Source: Penium margaritaceum (Eukaryota > Streptophyta > Zygnematophyceae > Desmidiales > Peniaceae). Taken from it: a stretch of 64,000 bases of DNA. The stretch is taken from NCBI GenBank assembly GCA_023375785.1, contig SZWC01000517.1:209003-273002 (forward strand), written 5' to 3'. The notes beneath the pieces were generated by a model, which saw nothing but the letters and a program-made list of their open reading frames with translations, searched no databases and was not told the origin of the DNA. Below, in pieces: positions 38,601-50,410 of this stretch. How positions within the stretch are numbered: the stretch's first letter is position 1; the number at the start of each line of letters is the position of its first letter. Position numbers and translations under genes: made by a program.

Positions 38601-40804
38601 TAAGTGCATGTAGGTAAGTGTAAGTACATGTGAGTGAGTGTAAGTATGTGTAAGAATGGGTAAGTGCGCATATGTGCGTGTAAGTGCGTGTAAGTGCGTG
38701 TAAGTGTATGTAAGTGCGTGTAAGTACGTGTAAGTGCGTGTTAGTACGTGTAAGTGCGTATCATTGCGTGTAACTGCGTATAAGTGCGTGTAAGTACATG
38801 TAAGTGTATTTGAATGCATGTAAGTGCGTGTAAGTGTGCGTAAGTACGTGTAAGTGGGTAAAAGTGCATGTAAGTGCGTGGAAGTCTGTATAAGTGCGTG
38901 TAAGTGCGTGTAAGTGCGTGTAAGTATGTGTAAGTAGGTGTAAGTGTGTGTAAGTGCATGTAAGTGCGTGTAAGTGAGCATAATTGCGTGTAAGTGCGTG
39001 TATGTGTGTGTAAGTGTGTTTAAGTACGTGTAACTGCGTGTAAGTATGTGTAACTGCGTGTGAGTGTTTGTAAGTGCGTGTGAGTGCGTGTAAGTGCGTG
39101 TAAGTGTGTGTAAGTGCGTGTAAGTACATGTAAGTGCGTATAAGTGCATGTAATTACGTGTAAGTACGTGTAAGGACATGCTAGTGCATGTAAGTGCGTG
39201 TACGTACGTGTACATACGTATAAGTGCATGTAAGTGTGTGTAAGTGCCTTTAAGTGCGTGTTACTATGTGTAAGTGTATGTAAGTGCGTGTAACTGCATC
39301 TATGTGCGTGTAAGTGCTTGTAAGTACGTGTAAGTGCTTGTAAGTGCGTGTAGGTGCGTGTGAGAGCGTTTATGTGCGTGTAACTACATGTAAGTACGTG
39401 TAACTGCTTGTAAGTGTGTGTAAGTGCGTGTAAGTGCATGTAAGTGTGTGTAAGTGGGTGTAAGTGCATGTAAGTACATGTAAGTGCTTGTAAGTGCGTG
39501 TAAGTGCGTGTAAGTGCCATTAAGTGCGTGTAAGAACTTGTAAGTGCGTGTAAGTGCGTGTAAGTGCATGTACGTATGTGTAAGCGCGTGTAAGTGTGTG
39601 TAAGTGTGTGTAAGTACGTGGAAGTGCGTATAAGTATGTGTAAGTGCGTGTAAGGACGTCTAAGTGTATGTGAACGCGTGTAAGTGCGTGTAAATGCGTG
39701 TAAGTGCGTGTAAGTGTGTATAAGTACGTGTAAGTGTGTGTAAGTGCGTGTAGGTGCGTGTAACGACGTGTATCTATGCATAAGTGCTTGTAGGTTATGT
39801 AATTGCGTATAAGCATGTTTAAGTGCATGTAACTGCGTGTAAGTGCGTGTAAGTATGTGTAAGTACGTGTAAGTGCATGTAAGTGCTTATAAGTGTGTGT
39901 AAGTGCGTGTAAGTGCGTGTAAGTACATGTAAGTGGGTATAAGTGTGTGTAAGTGTGTACAAGTGTGTGTAAGTGCGTGTAAGTGTATGTAAGTACGTGT
40001 AAGTGCGTGTGTGTGTAAGTGTGTGTAAGTGCGTATAAGGATGTGTAAGTGAGTATAAGTGTGTGTAAGTGCGTGTAAGTGTGTATAAGTGCATGTAAGT
40101 GTGTGTAAGTGTGTGTAAGTACGTGTAGTGGGTATAAGTGCATGTAAGTATGTGTAAGTGCATGTAAGTGCATGTAAGTGCGTGTAAGTACGTGTAAGTG
40201 CATGTAAGTGTTTGTAAGTGCATGTAAGTAGGTGTAAGTACGTGTAAGTACGTGTAAGTACGTCTAAGTACGTGTAAGTACGTGTAAGTACGTGTAAGTG
40301 CATGTAGGTGTGTGTAAGTCCGTGTAAGTGCGCATACGTGTGTGTAAATGCGTGGAAGTGTGTGTAAGTGTGTATAAGTGTGTGTACCTGCGTATAACTG
40401 CGTGTAAGTGCGTGTAATTGCGTGTAAGTGTGTGTAAGTGCGTGTAAGTGTATGTAAGTGTATGTAACTGCGTGTAAGTACGTGTAAGTCCATGTAAGCA
40501 CATGTAAGTTTGTGTAACTGCTTGTAAGTACGTGTAAGTACGTGTAAACGCGTACAAGTGCGTGTAAGTGCGTGTAAGTGTATGTAAGTACGTTTTAGTG
40601 TGTGTAAGTGCGTGTAAGTGCGTGTAAGTGCATGTAAGTACGTGTTAGTACGTGTAAGTATGTGTAAGTGCGTGTAAGTACATGTGAGTGCGTTTAAGTG
40701 CATGTATGTGCATGTAAGTGTATGTAAGTGTGTATATGTGGTTGTAAGTGCGTGTAAATGCATGTAAGTGTGTGTAACTGTGTGTAAGTACGTGTAAGTA
40801 CGGA

Positions 40805-41255
40805 TAAGTGCGTGTAAGTACGTGTAATTGCGTAAAAGTGCGTGTAAGTGCGTGTAATTGCGTGAAAGGACGTGTAAGGACATGTAAGTGCGTGTAAGTG
40901 CATGTAAGTGCGTGCAAGTACGTGTAAGTACGTATAAGTGTTAAGAAGTGCCTGTAAATGTGTAAGTGCGTGTAATTGTGTGTAAGTGCGTGTAAGTGCA
41001 TGTAAGTACATATAAGTGCGAGTAAGTGCGTGTAAGTACGTGTAATTGCGTAAAAGTGCGTGTAAGTGCGTGTAATTGCGTGAAAGGACGTGTAAGGACA
41101 TGTAAGTGCGTGTAAGTGCATGTAAGTGCGTGCAAGTACGTGTAAGTACGTATAAGTGTTAAGAAGTGCCTGTAAATGTGTAAGTGCGTGTAATTGTGTG
41201 TAAGTGCGTGTAAGTGCATGTAAGTACATATAAGTGCGAGTAAGTGCGTGTAAGT
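40805..41255 (-). repeat. Exact 218-bp tandem duplication inside decamer array
   Basis: 40,805-41,037 and 41,023-41,255 read identically at an offset of 218 bp, including rare variants such as gcgtaaaagtg, gaaaggacgtg and ttaagaagtgcctg. The offset is not a multiple of ten because an irregular unit lies inside, so this is a true segmental copy and not chance similarity of decamers. Confidence 0.85.
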
Positions 41256-41739
41256 GTGTGTAAGTGCGTGTAAGTACGTGTAAGTGCTTGTAAATGCGTG
41301 TAAGTGCCTGTAAGTGCGTGTAAGTGTGTCTAAGTGCTTGTAAGTGCGTGTAAGTGCGTGTAAGTACGTGTAAGTACGGGTAAGTGCGTGTAAGTGTGTG
41401 TAAGTGCGTGTACGTGCGTAAAAGTGCGTGTAAGTGCGTGTAAGTGCTATTCATGCGTATAAGTACGTGTAAGCATGTCTAAGTGTAAGTGCGTTTAAGT
41501 ACGTGGAAGTGCGTGTAAGTGTGTGTAAGTGCGTTTCAGTGCGTGTAAGTGCGTGTAAGTATTTCTAAGTGCGTATAACTATGTGTAAGTGCATGTTAGT
41601 GCGTGGAAGTGTAAGTAACTGTGTGTCAGTGTGTGTAATTGCGTGTAAGTACATATAAGTGTGTGTAAGTGCATGTAACTACATGTAAATGCGTGAAAGT
41701 GGATGTAAGTACGTATAAGTGTGTGTAAGTGCATGTAAG

Positions 41740-41990
41740 TGCGTGTAAGTGCATGTAAGTGCGTGCAAGTACGTGTAAGTACGTATAAGTGTTAAGAAGT
41801 GCCTGTAAATGTGTAAGTGCGTGTAATTGTGTGTAAGTGCGTGTAAGTGCGTGCAAGTACGTGTAAGTACGTATAAGTGTTAAGAAGTGCCTGTAAATGT
41901 GTAAGTGCGTGTAATTGTGTGTAAGTGCGTGTAAGTGCATGTAAGTACATATAAGTGCGAGTAAGTGCGAGTAAGTGCGTGTAAGTGTGT
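41740..41990 (-). repeat. Further copies of the 218-bp segment with an 88-bp internal tandem
   Basis: The rare marker ttaagaagtgcctg, seen at 40,941 and 41,159, recurs at 41,792 and 41,880. Between the last two, an 88-bp block is repeated in tandem. Flanking units match the 40.8-41.2 kb copies. Confidence 0.75.
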
Positions 41991-42910
41991 GTAGGTGCAT
42001 GTAACTGTATGCAAGTACGTGAAAGTACATGTAAGTGTGTGTAAGTGCATGTAAATGCATGTAAGTGTGTGTAAGTAGGAGTAAGTAGGTATAAGTGCCT
42101 GTAAGTACATGTAAGTGTGTGTAAGTACGTGTAAGTGCGTGTAAGTGCATGTAAGTGCATGTAAGTGCGTATAAGTATGTGTAAGTGTGTATAAGTACGT
42201 GTAAGTGCGTGTAAGTGCATGTAAGTGCATGTAAGTGCGTATAAGTATGTGTAAGTGCATATAAGTGCGTATAAGTGTGTGTAACAGTGTGTAAGTGCAT
42301 GTAAGTGCGTGTAAGTGTGTGTAAGTACGTGTAAGTGGGTATAAGTAGGTGTAAGTGTTTGTAAGTGTGTGTAAATGCGTGTAAGTTCGCGTAAGTGCGG
42401 ATAAGTGTGTTTAAGTACGTGTAAGTGTGTGCAAGTGCATGTAAGTGCGTGTAGGTGCCGGTAACTGCGTCTAAGTGTGTGTAGGTACGTGTAAGTGCGT
42501 GTAACTGTGTGTAACTACGTGTAAGTACGTGCAAGTGTGTGTAAGTGCATGTAAGTGTGTGTAAGTACGAGTAAGTGCGTGTAAGTACGTGTAAGTGCGT
42601 ATTCGTACATATAATTGTGTGTAAGTATGTATAAGTGCGTGTAAGTGTGTGTAAGTACGTGTAAGTGTGTGTAACTGCGTGTAAGTGCGTTTAAGTGTGT
42701 GTATGTGCGTGGAAGTATGCATAAATGCGTGTAAGTGCGTGTAAGTGCATAAAACGGCGTGTAAGTGTGTGTAAGTATGTGTAAGTACGTGTAAGTGTGT
42801 GTAAGTGCGTGTAAGTACGTGTAAGTGTATGAAAGTTCCTGTAAGTACATGTAAGTGTATGTAAGTGCGTGTAAGTATGTATAGGTGCGTGTAAGTGCAT
42901 GTAAGTGTGT

Positions 42911-44260
42911 GTAAGTGCATGTAAGTGCGTGTAAGTACGTGTAAGTGCGTGTAAGTGCGTGTAAGTGCGTGTAAGTGCATGTAAGTGCGTGTAAGTACGT
43001 GTAAGTGCGTGTAAGTGCGTGTAAGTGCGTGTAAGTGCATGTAAGTGCGTGTAAGTACGTGTAAGTGCGTGTAAGTGCGTGTAAGTGCGTGTAAGTGCAT
43101 GTAAGTGCGTGTAAGTACGTGTAAGTGCGTGTAAGTGCGTGTAAGTGCGTGTAAGTGCATGTAAGTGCGTGTAAGTACGTGTAAGTGCGTGTAAGTGCGT
43201 GTAAGTGCGTGTAAGTGCATGTAAGTGCGTGTAAGTACGTGTAAGTGCGTGTAAGTGCGTGTAAGTGCGTGTAAGTGCATGTAAGTGCGTGTAAGTACGT
43301 GTAAGTGCGTGTAAGTGCGTGTAAGTGCGTGTAAGTGCATGTAAGTGCGTGTAAGTACGTGTAAGTGCGTGTAAGTGCGTGTAAGTGCGTGTAAGTGCAT
43401 GTAAGTGCGTGTAAGTACGTGTAAGTGCGTGTAAGTGCGTGTAAGTGCGTGTAAGTGCATGTAAGTGCGTGTAAGTACGTGTAAGTGCGTGTAAGTGCGT
43501 GTAAGTGCGTGTAAGTGCATGTAAGTGCGTGTAAGTACGTGTAAGTGCGTGTAAGTGCGTGTAAGTGCGTGTAAGTGCATGTAAGTGCGTGTAAGTACGT
43601 GTAAGTGCGTGTAAGTGCGTGTAAGTGCGTGTAAGTGCATGTAAGTGCGTGTAAGTACGTGTAAGTGCGTGTAAGTGCGTGTAAGTGCGTGTAAGTGCAT
43701 GTAAGTGCGTGTAAGTACGTGTAAGTGCGTGTAAGTGCGTGTAAGTGCGTGTAAGTGCATGTAAGTGCGTGTAAGTACGTGTAAGTGCGTGTAAGTGCGT
43801 GTAAGTGCGTGTAAGTGCATGTAAGTGCGTGTAAGTACGTGTAAGTGCGTGTAAGTGCGTGTAAGTGCGTGTAAGTGCATGTAAGTGCGTGTAAGTACGT
43901 GTAAGTGCGTGTAAGTGCGTGTAAGTGCGTGTAAGTGCATGTAAGTGCGTGTAAGTACGTGTAAGTGCGTGTAAGTGCGTGTAAGTGCGTGTAAGTGCAT
44001 GTAAGTGCGTGTAAGTACGTGTAAGTGCGTGTAAGTGCGTGTAAGTGCGTGTAAGTGCATGTAAGTGCGTGTAAGTACGTGTAAGTGCGTGTAAGTGCGT
44101 GTAAGTGCGTGTAAGTGCATGTAAGTGCGTGTAAGTACGTGTAAGTGCGTGTAAGTGCGTGTAAGTGCGTGTAAGTGCATGTAAGTGCGTGTAAGTACGT
44201 GTAAGTGCGTGTAAGTGCGTGTAAGTGCGTGTAAGTGCATGTAAGTGCGTGTAAGTACGT
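42911..44260 (-). repeat. Perfect 60-bp higher-order repeat, about 22.5 copies
   Basis: Six decamers in the fixed order d1-d2-d1-d3-d1-d1 (d1 gtaagtgcgt, d2 gtaagtgcat, d3 gtaagtacgt) repeat without one visible mismatch for 1,350 bp. The flanking array is diverged at most units. As 60 is a multiple of 3, the minus strand would encode a repeating 20-residue peptide in each frame, which accounts for overlapping open frames of 589, 619 and 697 codons. This is either a very recent expansion or an assembly artefact. Confidence 0.93.
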
Positions 44261-45399
44261 GTAAGTACGTGTAAGTGGGTATAAGTACGTGTAAGTGTGT
44301 GTAACTGCCTGTAAGTACGTGTAAGTACGTGTAAGTACGTGTAAGTGCGTGTAAGTGTGTTTAAGTACGTGTAAGTGCATGTAAGTATGTATAAGTACGT
44401 GTAAGTGCATGTAAGTGTATGTAAGTGCATGAAAGTGCGTGTAAGTGCGTGTAAGTATGTGTAAGTGGGTATAAGTATGTGTAAGTACGTGTAAGTGCGC
44501 GAAACTACATGTAAGTACGTGTAAGTGCGTGTAAGAGTGTGTAAGTGCATGTAATTGCGTGTAAGTGCATGTAACTACGTGTAAGTGTGTGTAACTATGT
44601 GTAAGCATGTGTAAGTGTGTGTAAGTGTTTGTTAGTGCGTGTCAGTACTTGTAAGTGTGTGGAAGTGCGTGTACATTCATGGAAGTACGAGTAAGTAGGT
44701 GTAAGTGCAATTAACTGCGTGTATGTGCGTGTAATTATGTGTAAGTGCGTGTACGTGCGTATAAGTGCGTGTAAGTGAGAGCAATTGCGCGTAAGTGCAT
44801 ACAAGTGCATATAAGTGCATGTAAGTGCGTGTAAGTACGTGTAAGTGCGTGTATGTGCGTGTAAGTGCGTGTAAGTGTGTATAAGTGTGTGAAAGTACGT
44901 GTAAGTGCTTGTAAGTGCGTATGATTGCGTGTAAGTCCATGTAAGTGTGTGCAAGTGCTTTTAAGTGCATGTAAGTACGTGTTAGTGCGTGTAAGTGCAT
45001 GTAAGAGCGTGTAAGTGTGTGTTATTCCGTGTAAGTGCGCGTAAGTGCGTGTAAGTATGTGTAAGTGTGTATAAGTGTGTGTAGGTGCGTGTAAGTACGT
45101 ATAAGTGTGTGTAAGTGGGTGTAAGTGCGTGTAAGTTCATGCATGTGTTTGTAATCGCGTGTAAGTACGTGTAAGTGCATGTAAGTGCGTGTAAGTTTGT
45201 GTAAGTGTGTGTAAGTACAATAAACTGCGTGTAAGTGCATGTAAGTGTGTGTACGTGCGTGTAAGTGTGCATAAGTGTATGTATGTATGTGCAAGTGCAT
45301 GTAAGTGCGTGTAAGTGCGTGTAAGTGCGTGTAAGTACGAGTACGTGCGTGTTCATGCATGTAAGTGCGTGTAAGTACGTGTAAGTGCATCTAAGTACG

Positions 45400-48300
45400 T
45401 GTAAGTGTATCTAAGCGTGTGTAAATGCCTCTAAGTGCCTGGAACACTGTGTAAGTAGGTGTAAGTGTGTGTAAGTGTGTGTAAGTGTGTGTAAGAGCGT
45501 GTAAGTGCATGCAAGTACATGTAAGTACGTGTAAGTGTGTGTAAGTGCGTATATGTGCGTGTAAGTACATGTAACTGCATGTAAGTGCGTGTACGTATGT
45601 GTAAGTATGTAAAAGTATGTGTAAGTGCGTGTAAGTATGTGTAAGTGCGTGTAAGTATGTCGTAGCGTGTGTAAGCACCTGTAAGTGTGTGTAACTGTGT
45701 GTAAGTGCGTATAATTGCGTGTAAGTGTATGTAAGTGTGTGTAAGTGCATGTAAGTGCGTGCAAGTACGTGTAAGTAGGTGAAAGTGGGTATAAGTACGT
45801 GTAAGTACGTGTAAGTGCGTGTAAGTGAGTGTAAGTACGTGTAAGTACATGTAAATGCGTGTAAGTGCGTGTTAGTGCGTGTATGTACGTGTAAGTGCGT
45901 ATAAGTGCGTGTGAGTGCATGTAAGTGTGTGTAAGTTTGTGTAAGTGCGTGTAAGTGCATGTAAGTACATGTAAGTGGATATAAGTGCATTTAAGTGCTT
46001 GTAAGTGCGTGTAAGTGCGTGTAAATACATGTAAGTGCGTGTAAGTGTGTGTAAGTGCATGTAAGTGCGTGTAAGTGTGTGTAACTGCATGTAAGTGCGT
46101 GTAAGTGTGTGTAAGAGCGTGTACGTACGTGTAACTGCATGTAACTATGTGTGACTGCGTGTAAGTGTGTGTAAGTGTGTGTAAGTGCATGTACATACGT
46201 GTAAGTGTGTGTAAGTACGTGTAAGTGCGTGTAAATGTGTGTAAGTGCTTGTAAGTGTTTGTAAGTGCGTGCAAGTACGTGTAAGTGCGTGTAAGAGCGT
46301 GCAAGTTCGTGTAAGTGCGTGTAAGAGCGTGCAAGTTCATGTAAGTGAGTGTATGTGCATGTAAGTGCGTGTAACTATGTTTAAGTGTGTGTAATTACAT
46401 GCAAGTGCATGTAAATGTGTGCAAGTGGGTGTAAGTGTGTATAAGTGTGTACAAGTGTGTGTAAATGTGTGTAAGTGTGTGTAAGTGCGTGTAAGTACGT
46501 TTAACTGCATGTAACTGCGTGTAACTGTGTGTAACTATGTATAAGTGAGTGAAAGTGAGTGTAAGTTCTTGTATGTGCGTGTAAGTGCGTGTAATTGTGT
46601 GTAAGTGTGTATAAGTGCGTGTAAGTACGTGTAAGTGCGTATTAGTGCGTGTAAGTGTGTGTAAGTGCTTGCAAATACGTGTAAGTGCGTGTAAGTGCGT
46701 GAAAGTAAGTGTAAGTACGTCTAAGCGCGTGTAAGTACCTGTAAGTGTGTTTAAGTGCGTATAAGTGCATATACGTGCGTGTAAGTGCATGTAAGTGTGT
46801 GTAAGTGCATGTAAGTGCGTGCAAGTACGTGTAAGTAGGTGAAAGTGGATATAAGTACGTGCAAGTACGTGTAAGTGTGTGTAAGTGCATGTATGTGCGT
46901 GTAAGTACATGTAACTGCATGTAAGTGCGTGTAAGTGTGTGTAAGTACGTGTAAGTATGTGTAAGTGCGTGTAAGTGCGTGTAAGTGCATGTAAGTACGT
47001 CTAAGTGCGTGTAAGTACCTCTAAGTGTGTGTAAGTGTGTGTAAGTGCGTATAAGTGCGTGTAAGTGCATGTAAGTGTGTAAGTGCATGTAAGTGTGTGC
47101 TAGTACGTGTAAGTAGGTGAAAGTGGGTATAAGTACGTGTAAGTACGTGTAAGTACGTGTGAGTGAGTGTATGTACGTGTAAGTACATGTAAGTGCGTGT
47201 AAGTGCGTGTAAGTACGTGTAAGTGCGTGTAAGTGCATATAAGTGCGTGTAAGTGCATGTAAGTGTGTGTACGTTTGTGTAAGTGCATGTAAGTGCGTGT
47301 AAGTACGTGTAAGTGGATATAAGTGCGTATAATTGCTTGTAAGTACGTGTAAGTGCGTGTAAGTGTGTGTAAGTACTTGTAAATGCATGTAAGTGCGTGA
47401 AAGTAAGTGTAAGTGCATGTAAGTGCGTGTAAGTGTGCGTAACTGCATGTAAGTGCGTGTAAGTGTGTGTAAGAGTGTGTAAGTAAGTGTAACTGCGTGT
47501 AACTGCGTGTAAGTGTGTGTAAGTGCGTGTAAGTGCATGTAAATACGTGTAAATGTGTATAAGTACGTGTAAGTGCGTGTAAATGTGTGTAAGTGCATGT
47601 AAGTGTTTGTAAGTGCGTGTAAGTACGTGTAAGTGCATGTAAGAGCGTACAAGTTTGTGTAAGTGCATGTAAGTATGTGTCAGTACAATTAACTACGTAT
47701 AAGTGCGTGTAATTGCGTGTAAAGCAGTCTAAGTGCGTATAATTGCGTGTAAGTCTGTGCAAGTGCATGTAAGTGCGAGTAAGTGTGTGTAAGTGCGTAT
47801 AAGTATGTGTAAGTGTGTGTAAGTGTGTGTAAGTGTGTGTAACTGCGTGTAACTGTGTGTAACTATGTGTAAGTACGTGTAAGTGTGTGTAAGTGCGTAT
47901 AAGTGCATGTAAGCACATGTAACTGCATGTAAATGCATGTAAGCATGTGTAAGTGTGTGTAAGTGCGTGAGTGCGTGTAAGTATGAGTAAGTGCGTATTC
48001 ATGCATGTAAGTGCCTGTAAGTACGTGTACGTGCATGTAAGTATGTGTAAATGCGTACAAGTGCGTGCAAGTGTGTGTAAGTGTATCTAAGCGCGTGTAA
48101 ATGCCTGTAAGTGTGTGGAACACTATGTAAGTAGGTGTAAGTGTGTATAAGTGTGTGCAAGTGTGTGTAAGTGCGTGTAAGCACACGTAAGTGCGTGTAT
48201 GTGCATGTAAGTGCGTGCAACTGTATGGAAGTGCGTGTAATCACATGCAAGAGCATGTAAATGAATGCAAGTGTGTGTAAGTGTGTATAAGTGTGTATAA

Positions 48301-50120
48301 TTGTGTATAAATGTGTATAAGTGCGTGTAAGTGCGTGTAAGTATGTGTAACTGCGTGTAATTGCGTGTAACTCTGTGTAAGTGCGTGTAAGTGCTTGTAA
48401 GTTCTTGTAAGTGCTTCTTAGTGGGTGTCATTGCGTGTAAGTGTGTATAAGTGCGTGTAAGTGCGTGTAAGTACATCTTAGTGCGTGTAAGTGTGTGTAA
48501 GTGCTTGTAGGTACGTGTAAGTGTTTGTAAGAGCGTGTAAGTGCGTGTAAGTACGTGTAAGTACGTGTAAGTGTGTGTAAGTGGGTATATGTGCGTGTAA
48601 GTACATGTAACTGCATGTAAGTGCGTGTAAGTGTGTGTAAGTATGTGTAAGTATGTGTAAGTATGTGTAAGTGCGTGTAAGTGTATGTAAGTACGTGTAA
48701 GCGCGTATAAGTACCTGTAAGTGTGTGTAAGTGCGTGTAAGTGCGTATAAGTGCGTATGAGTGCATGAAAGTGTGTGTAAGTGCATTTAAGTGCGTGCAA
48801 GTACGTGTAAGTACGTGAAAGTGGGTATACATACGTGCAAGTATGTGTAAGTGCGTGTAAGTCAATGTAAGTACGTGTAAGTAAGTGTAAGTACTTGTAA
48901 GTGCGTGTAAGTGTGTGTAAGTTTGTGTAAGTGCCTTTAAGTGCGTGTAAGTGCATGTAAGTGTGTGTTAGTTCGTGTAAGTGCTTGTAAGTGCGTGTAA
49001 GTACGTGTAAGTGCGTGCACGTATGTGTAAATGCATGTAAGTGCGTGTAACTGTGTGTAAGTGCATGTACATGCGTGCAAGTGTGCGTAACTGCATGTAA
49101 GTGCGTGTAAGTGTATGTAAGAGCGTGTAAGTGCGTGTAAGTGTGTGTAAGTGTGTGTAACTGCGTGTGAGTGTGTTTAAGTATGTGTAAGTGCGTGTAA
49201 ATCCGTGTAAGTATGGGTAAGTATGTGTAAGTGTGTGTAAGTGCGTGTAAGTGCATGTAAGTGTTTGTAAGTGCGTGTAAGTACGTGTAAGTGCGTATAA
49301 GAGCGTGCAAGTTTGTGTAAGTGCGTGTAAGTAAGTATCAGTGCAATTAATTATGTATAAGTGCATGTAAGTGCGTGTAAAGCAGTCTAAGTGCGTATAA
49401 GTGCGTGTAAGTGTGTGCAAGTGCGTGTATGTACTTGTAAGTATGTGTAAGTATGTATACGTATGTGTAAGTTTGTGTAAGTGCATGTAAGTGTGCGTAA
49501 CTGCGTGTAACTGAATGTAACTACGTGTAAGTACATGTAAGTGTGTGTAAGTGCGTATAAGTGCATGTAAGTACATGTAACTACATGTAAGTGCATGTAA
49601 GTGTGTGTAAGTACGTATAAGTGTGTGTAAGTAGGTGTAAGTGCATGTAAGTGCGTGTAGATATGTGTAAGTGCGTGTAATTATGTGAAAGTGTGTGTAC
49701 GTGTGTGTAAGTGCGTATACGTGCGTATAAGTGCATGTAAGTATGTGTAAGTGCATGTAAGTGTGTGTAAATACATGTAAGTACGCAAAAGTGGGTATAC
49801 GTACGTGTAAGCATGTGTAAGTGCGTGTAAGTGTGTGTAAGTATGTGTGAGTACGATTAAGTGCGTGTAAATGCGTGTAACTGCGTGTAACTGCGTGTAA
49901 GTGCATGTAAGTACATGTAACTGCTTGCAAGTGTGTGTAAGTGTGTGTAAGTGTGTGTAAATGTGTGTAAGTATGTGTAAGTATGTGTAAATGCATGTAA
50001 GTGTGTGTAAGTGCATGTAAATGTTTGTAACTGCGTGTAAGTATGTGTCAGTGCATGTAAGTGTGTGCAAGTTCGTGTAAGTGCGTGTAAGTACGTCTAA
50101 GTACAATTAACTACGTGTAA
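45400..50120 (-). repeat. Diverged kilobase-scale HOR-like segments in decamer array
   Basis: Ordered rare variants recur at long range. The run 'gtatctaagcg' to 'gaacactgtgtaagtagg' at about 45,405-45,460 is repeated at about 48,090-48,140. The rare word 'aaagcagtctaagtgcg' occurs at about 47,724 and 49,379, and the word caattaact just before it at about 47,686 and 49,343, both pairs 1,655 bp apart. 'gtttgtaagtgcgtg' occurs near 46,257, 47,607 and 49,262. The shared order shows duplication of blocks about 1.3-2.7 kb long, now diverged. Confidence 0.6.
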
Positions 50121-50380
50121 GTGCGTGTAAGTACGTGTAAGTGCATGTAAGTGCGTAGAAGTGCGTGTAAGTGTGTACAAGTGTGTGTAAGTACGTGTAA
50201 GTGCGTGTAAGTACGTGTAAGTGAGTACAAGTGCATGTAAGTACATGTAAGTACGTGTAAGTGCGTGTATGTGCGTGTAAGTGTATGTAGGTACGTGTAA
50301 GTCCGTGTAAGTGTGTGTAAGTACGTGTAAGTGTGTGTAAGTGTGTGTAAGTGCGTGTAAGTGCGTGTAAGTGCATGTAG

Positions 50381-50410
50381 GTGCGTGTACTTACATGCAC
50401 TTACACGGAT
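50381..50410. other. Second polarity switch of the decamer array
   Basis: gtgcgtgtac ends the reverse block and ttacatgcac begins the forward block. The two sides are near-complementary, with no spacer and no unique sequence. The arrangement (reverse then forward) is the same as at 35,647 and 60,742 in having an abrupt switch within one unit. Confidence 0.8.

Larger units (their letters stand above)
35651..50390 (-). repeat. Decamer minisatellite, reverse block (14.7 kb)
   Basis: Tandem gtgtaagtgc with the same variant spectrum as the forward blocks, now read from the minus strand. The plus strand meets TAA in every frame while the minus strand is free of stops in all three frames. That explains minus-strand open frames of up to 697 codons. 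The block contains a perfect 60-bp HOR, exact segmental duplications and recurring variant words listed separately. No unique sequence longer than a few units was seen. Confidence 0.95.

Noticed and set aside
42471-44608. Three overlapping minus-strand open frames of 589-697 codons, apparently large repetitive proteins
   Set aside because: They translate the decamer and the perfect 60-bp HOR in all three frames at once. No start context, domain, signal peptide or frame preference exists, and similar frames appear wherever the C-rich strand is read.
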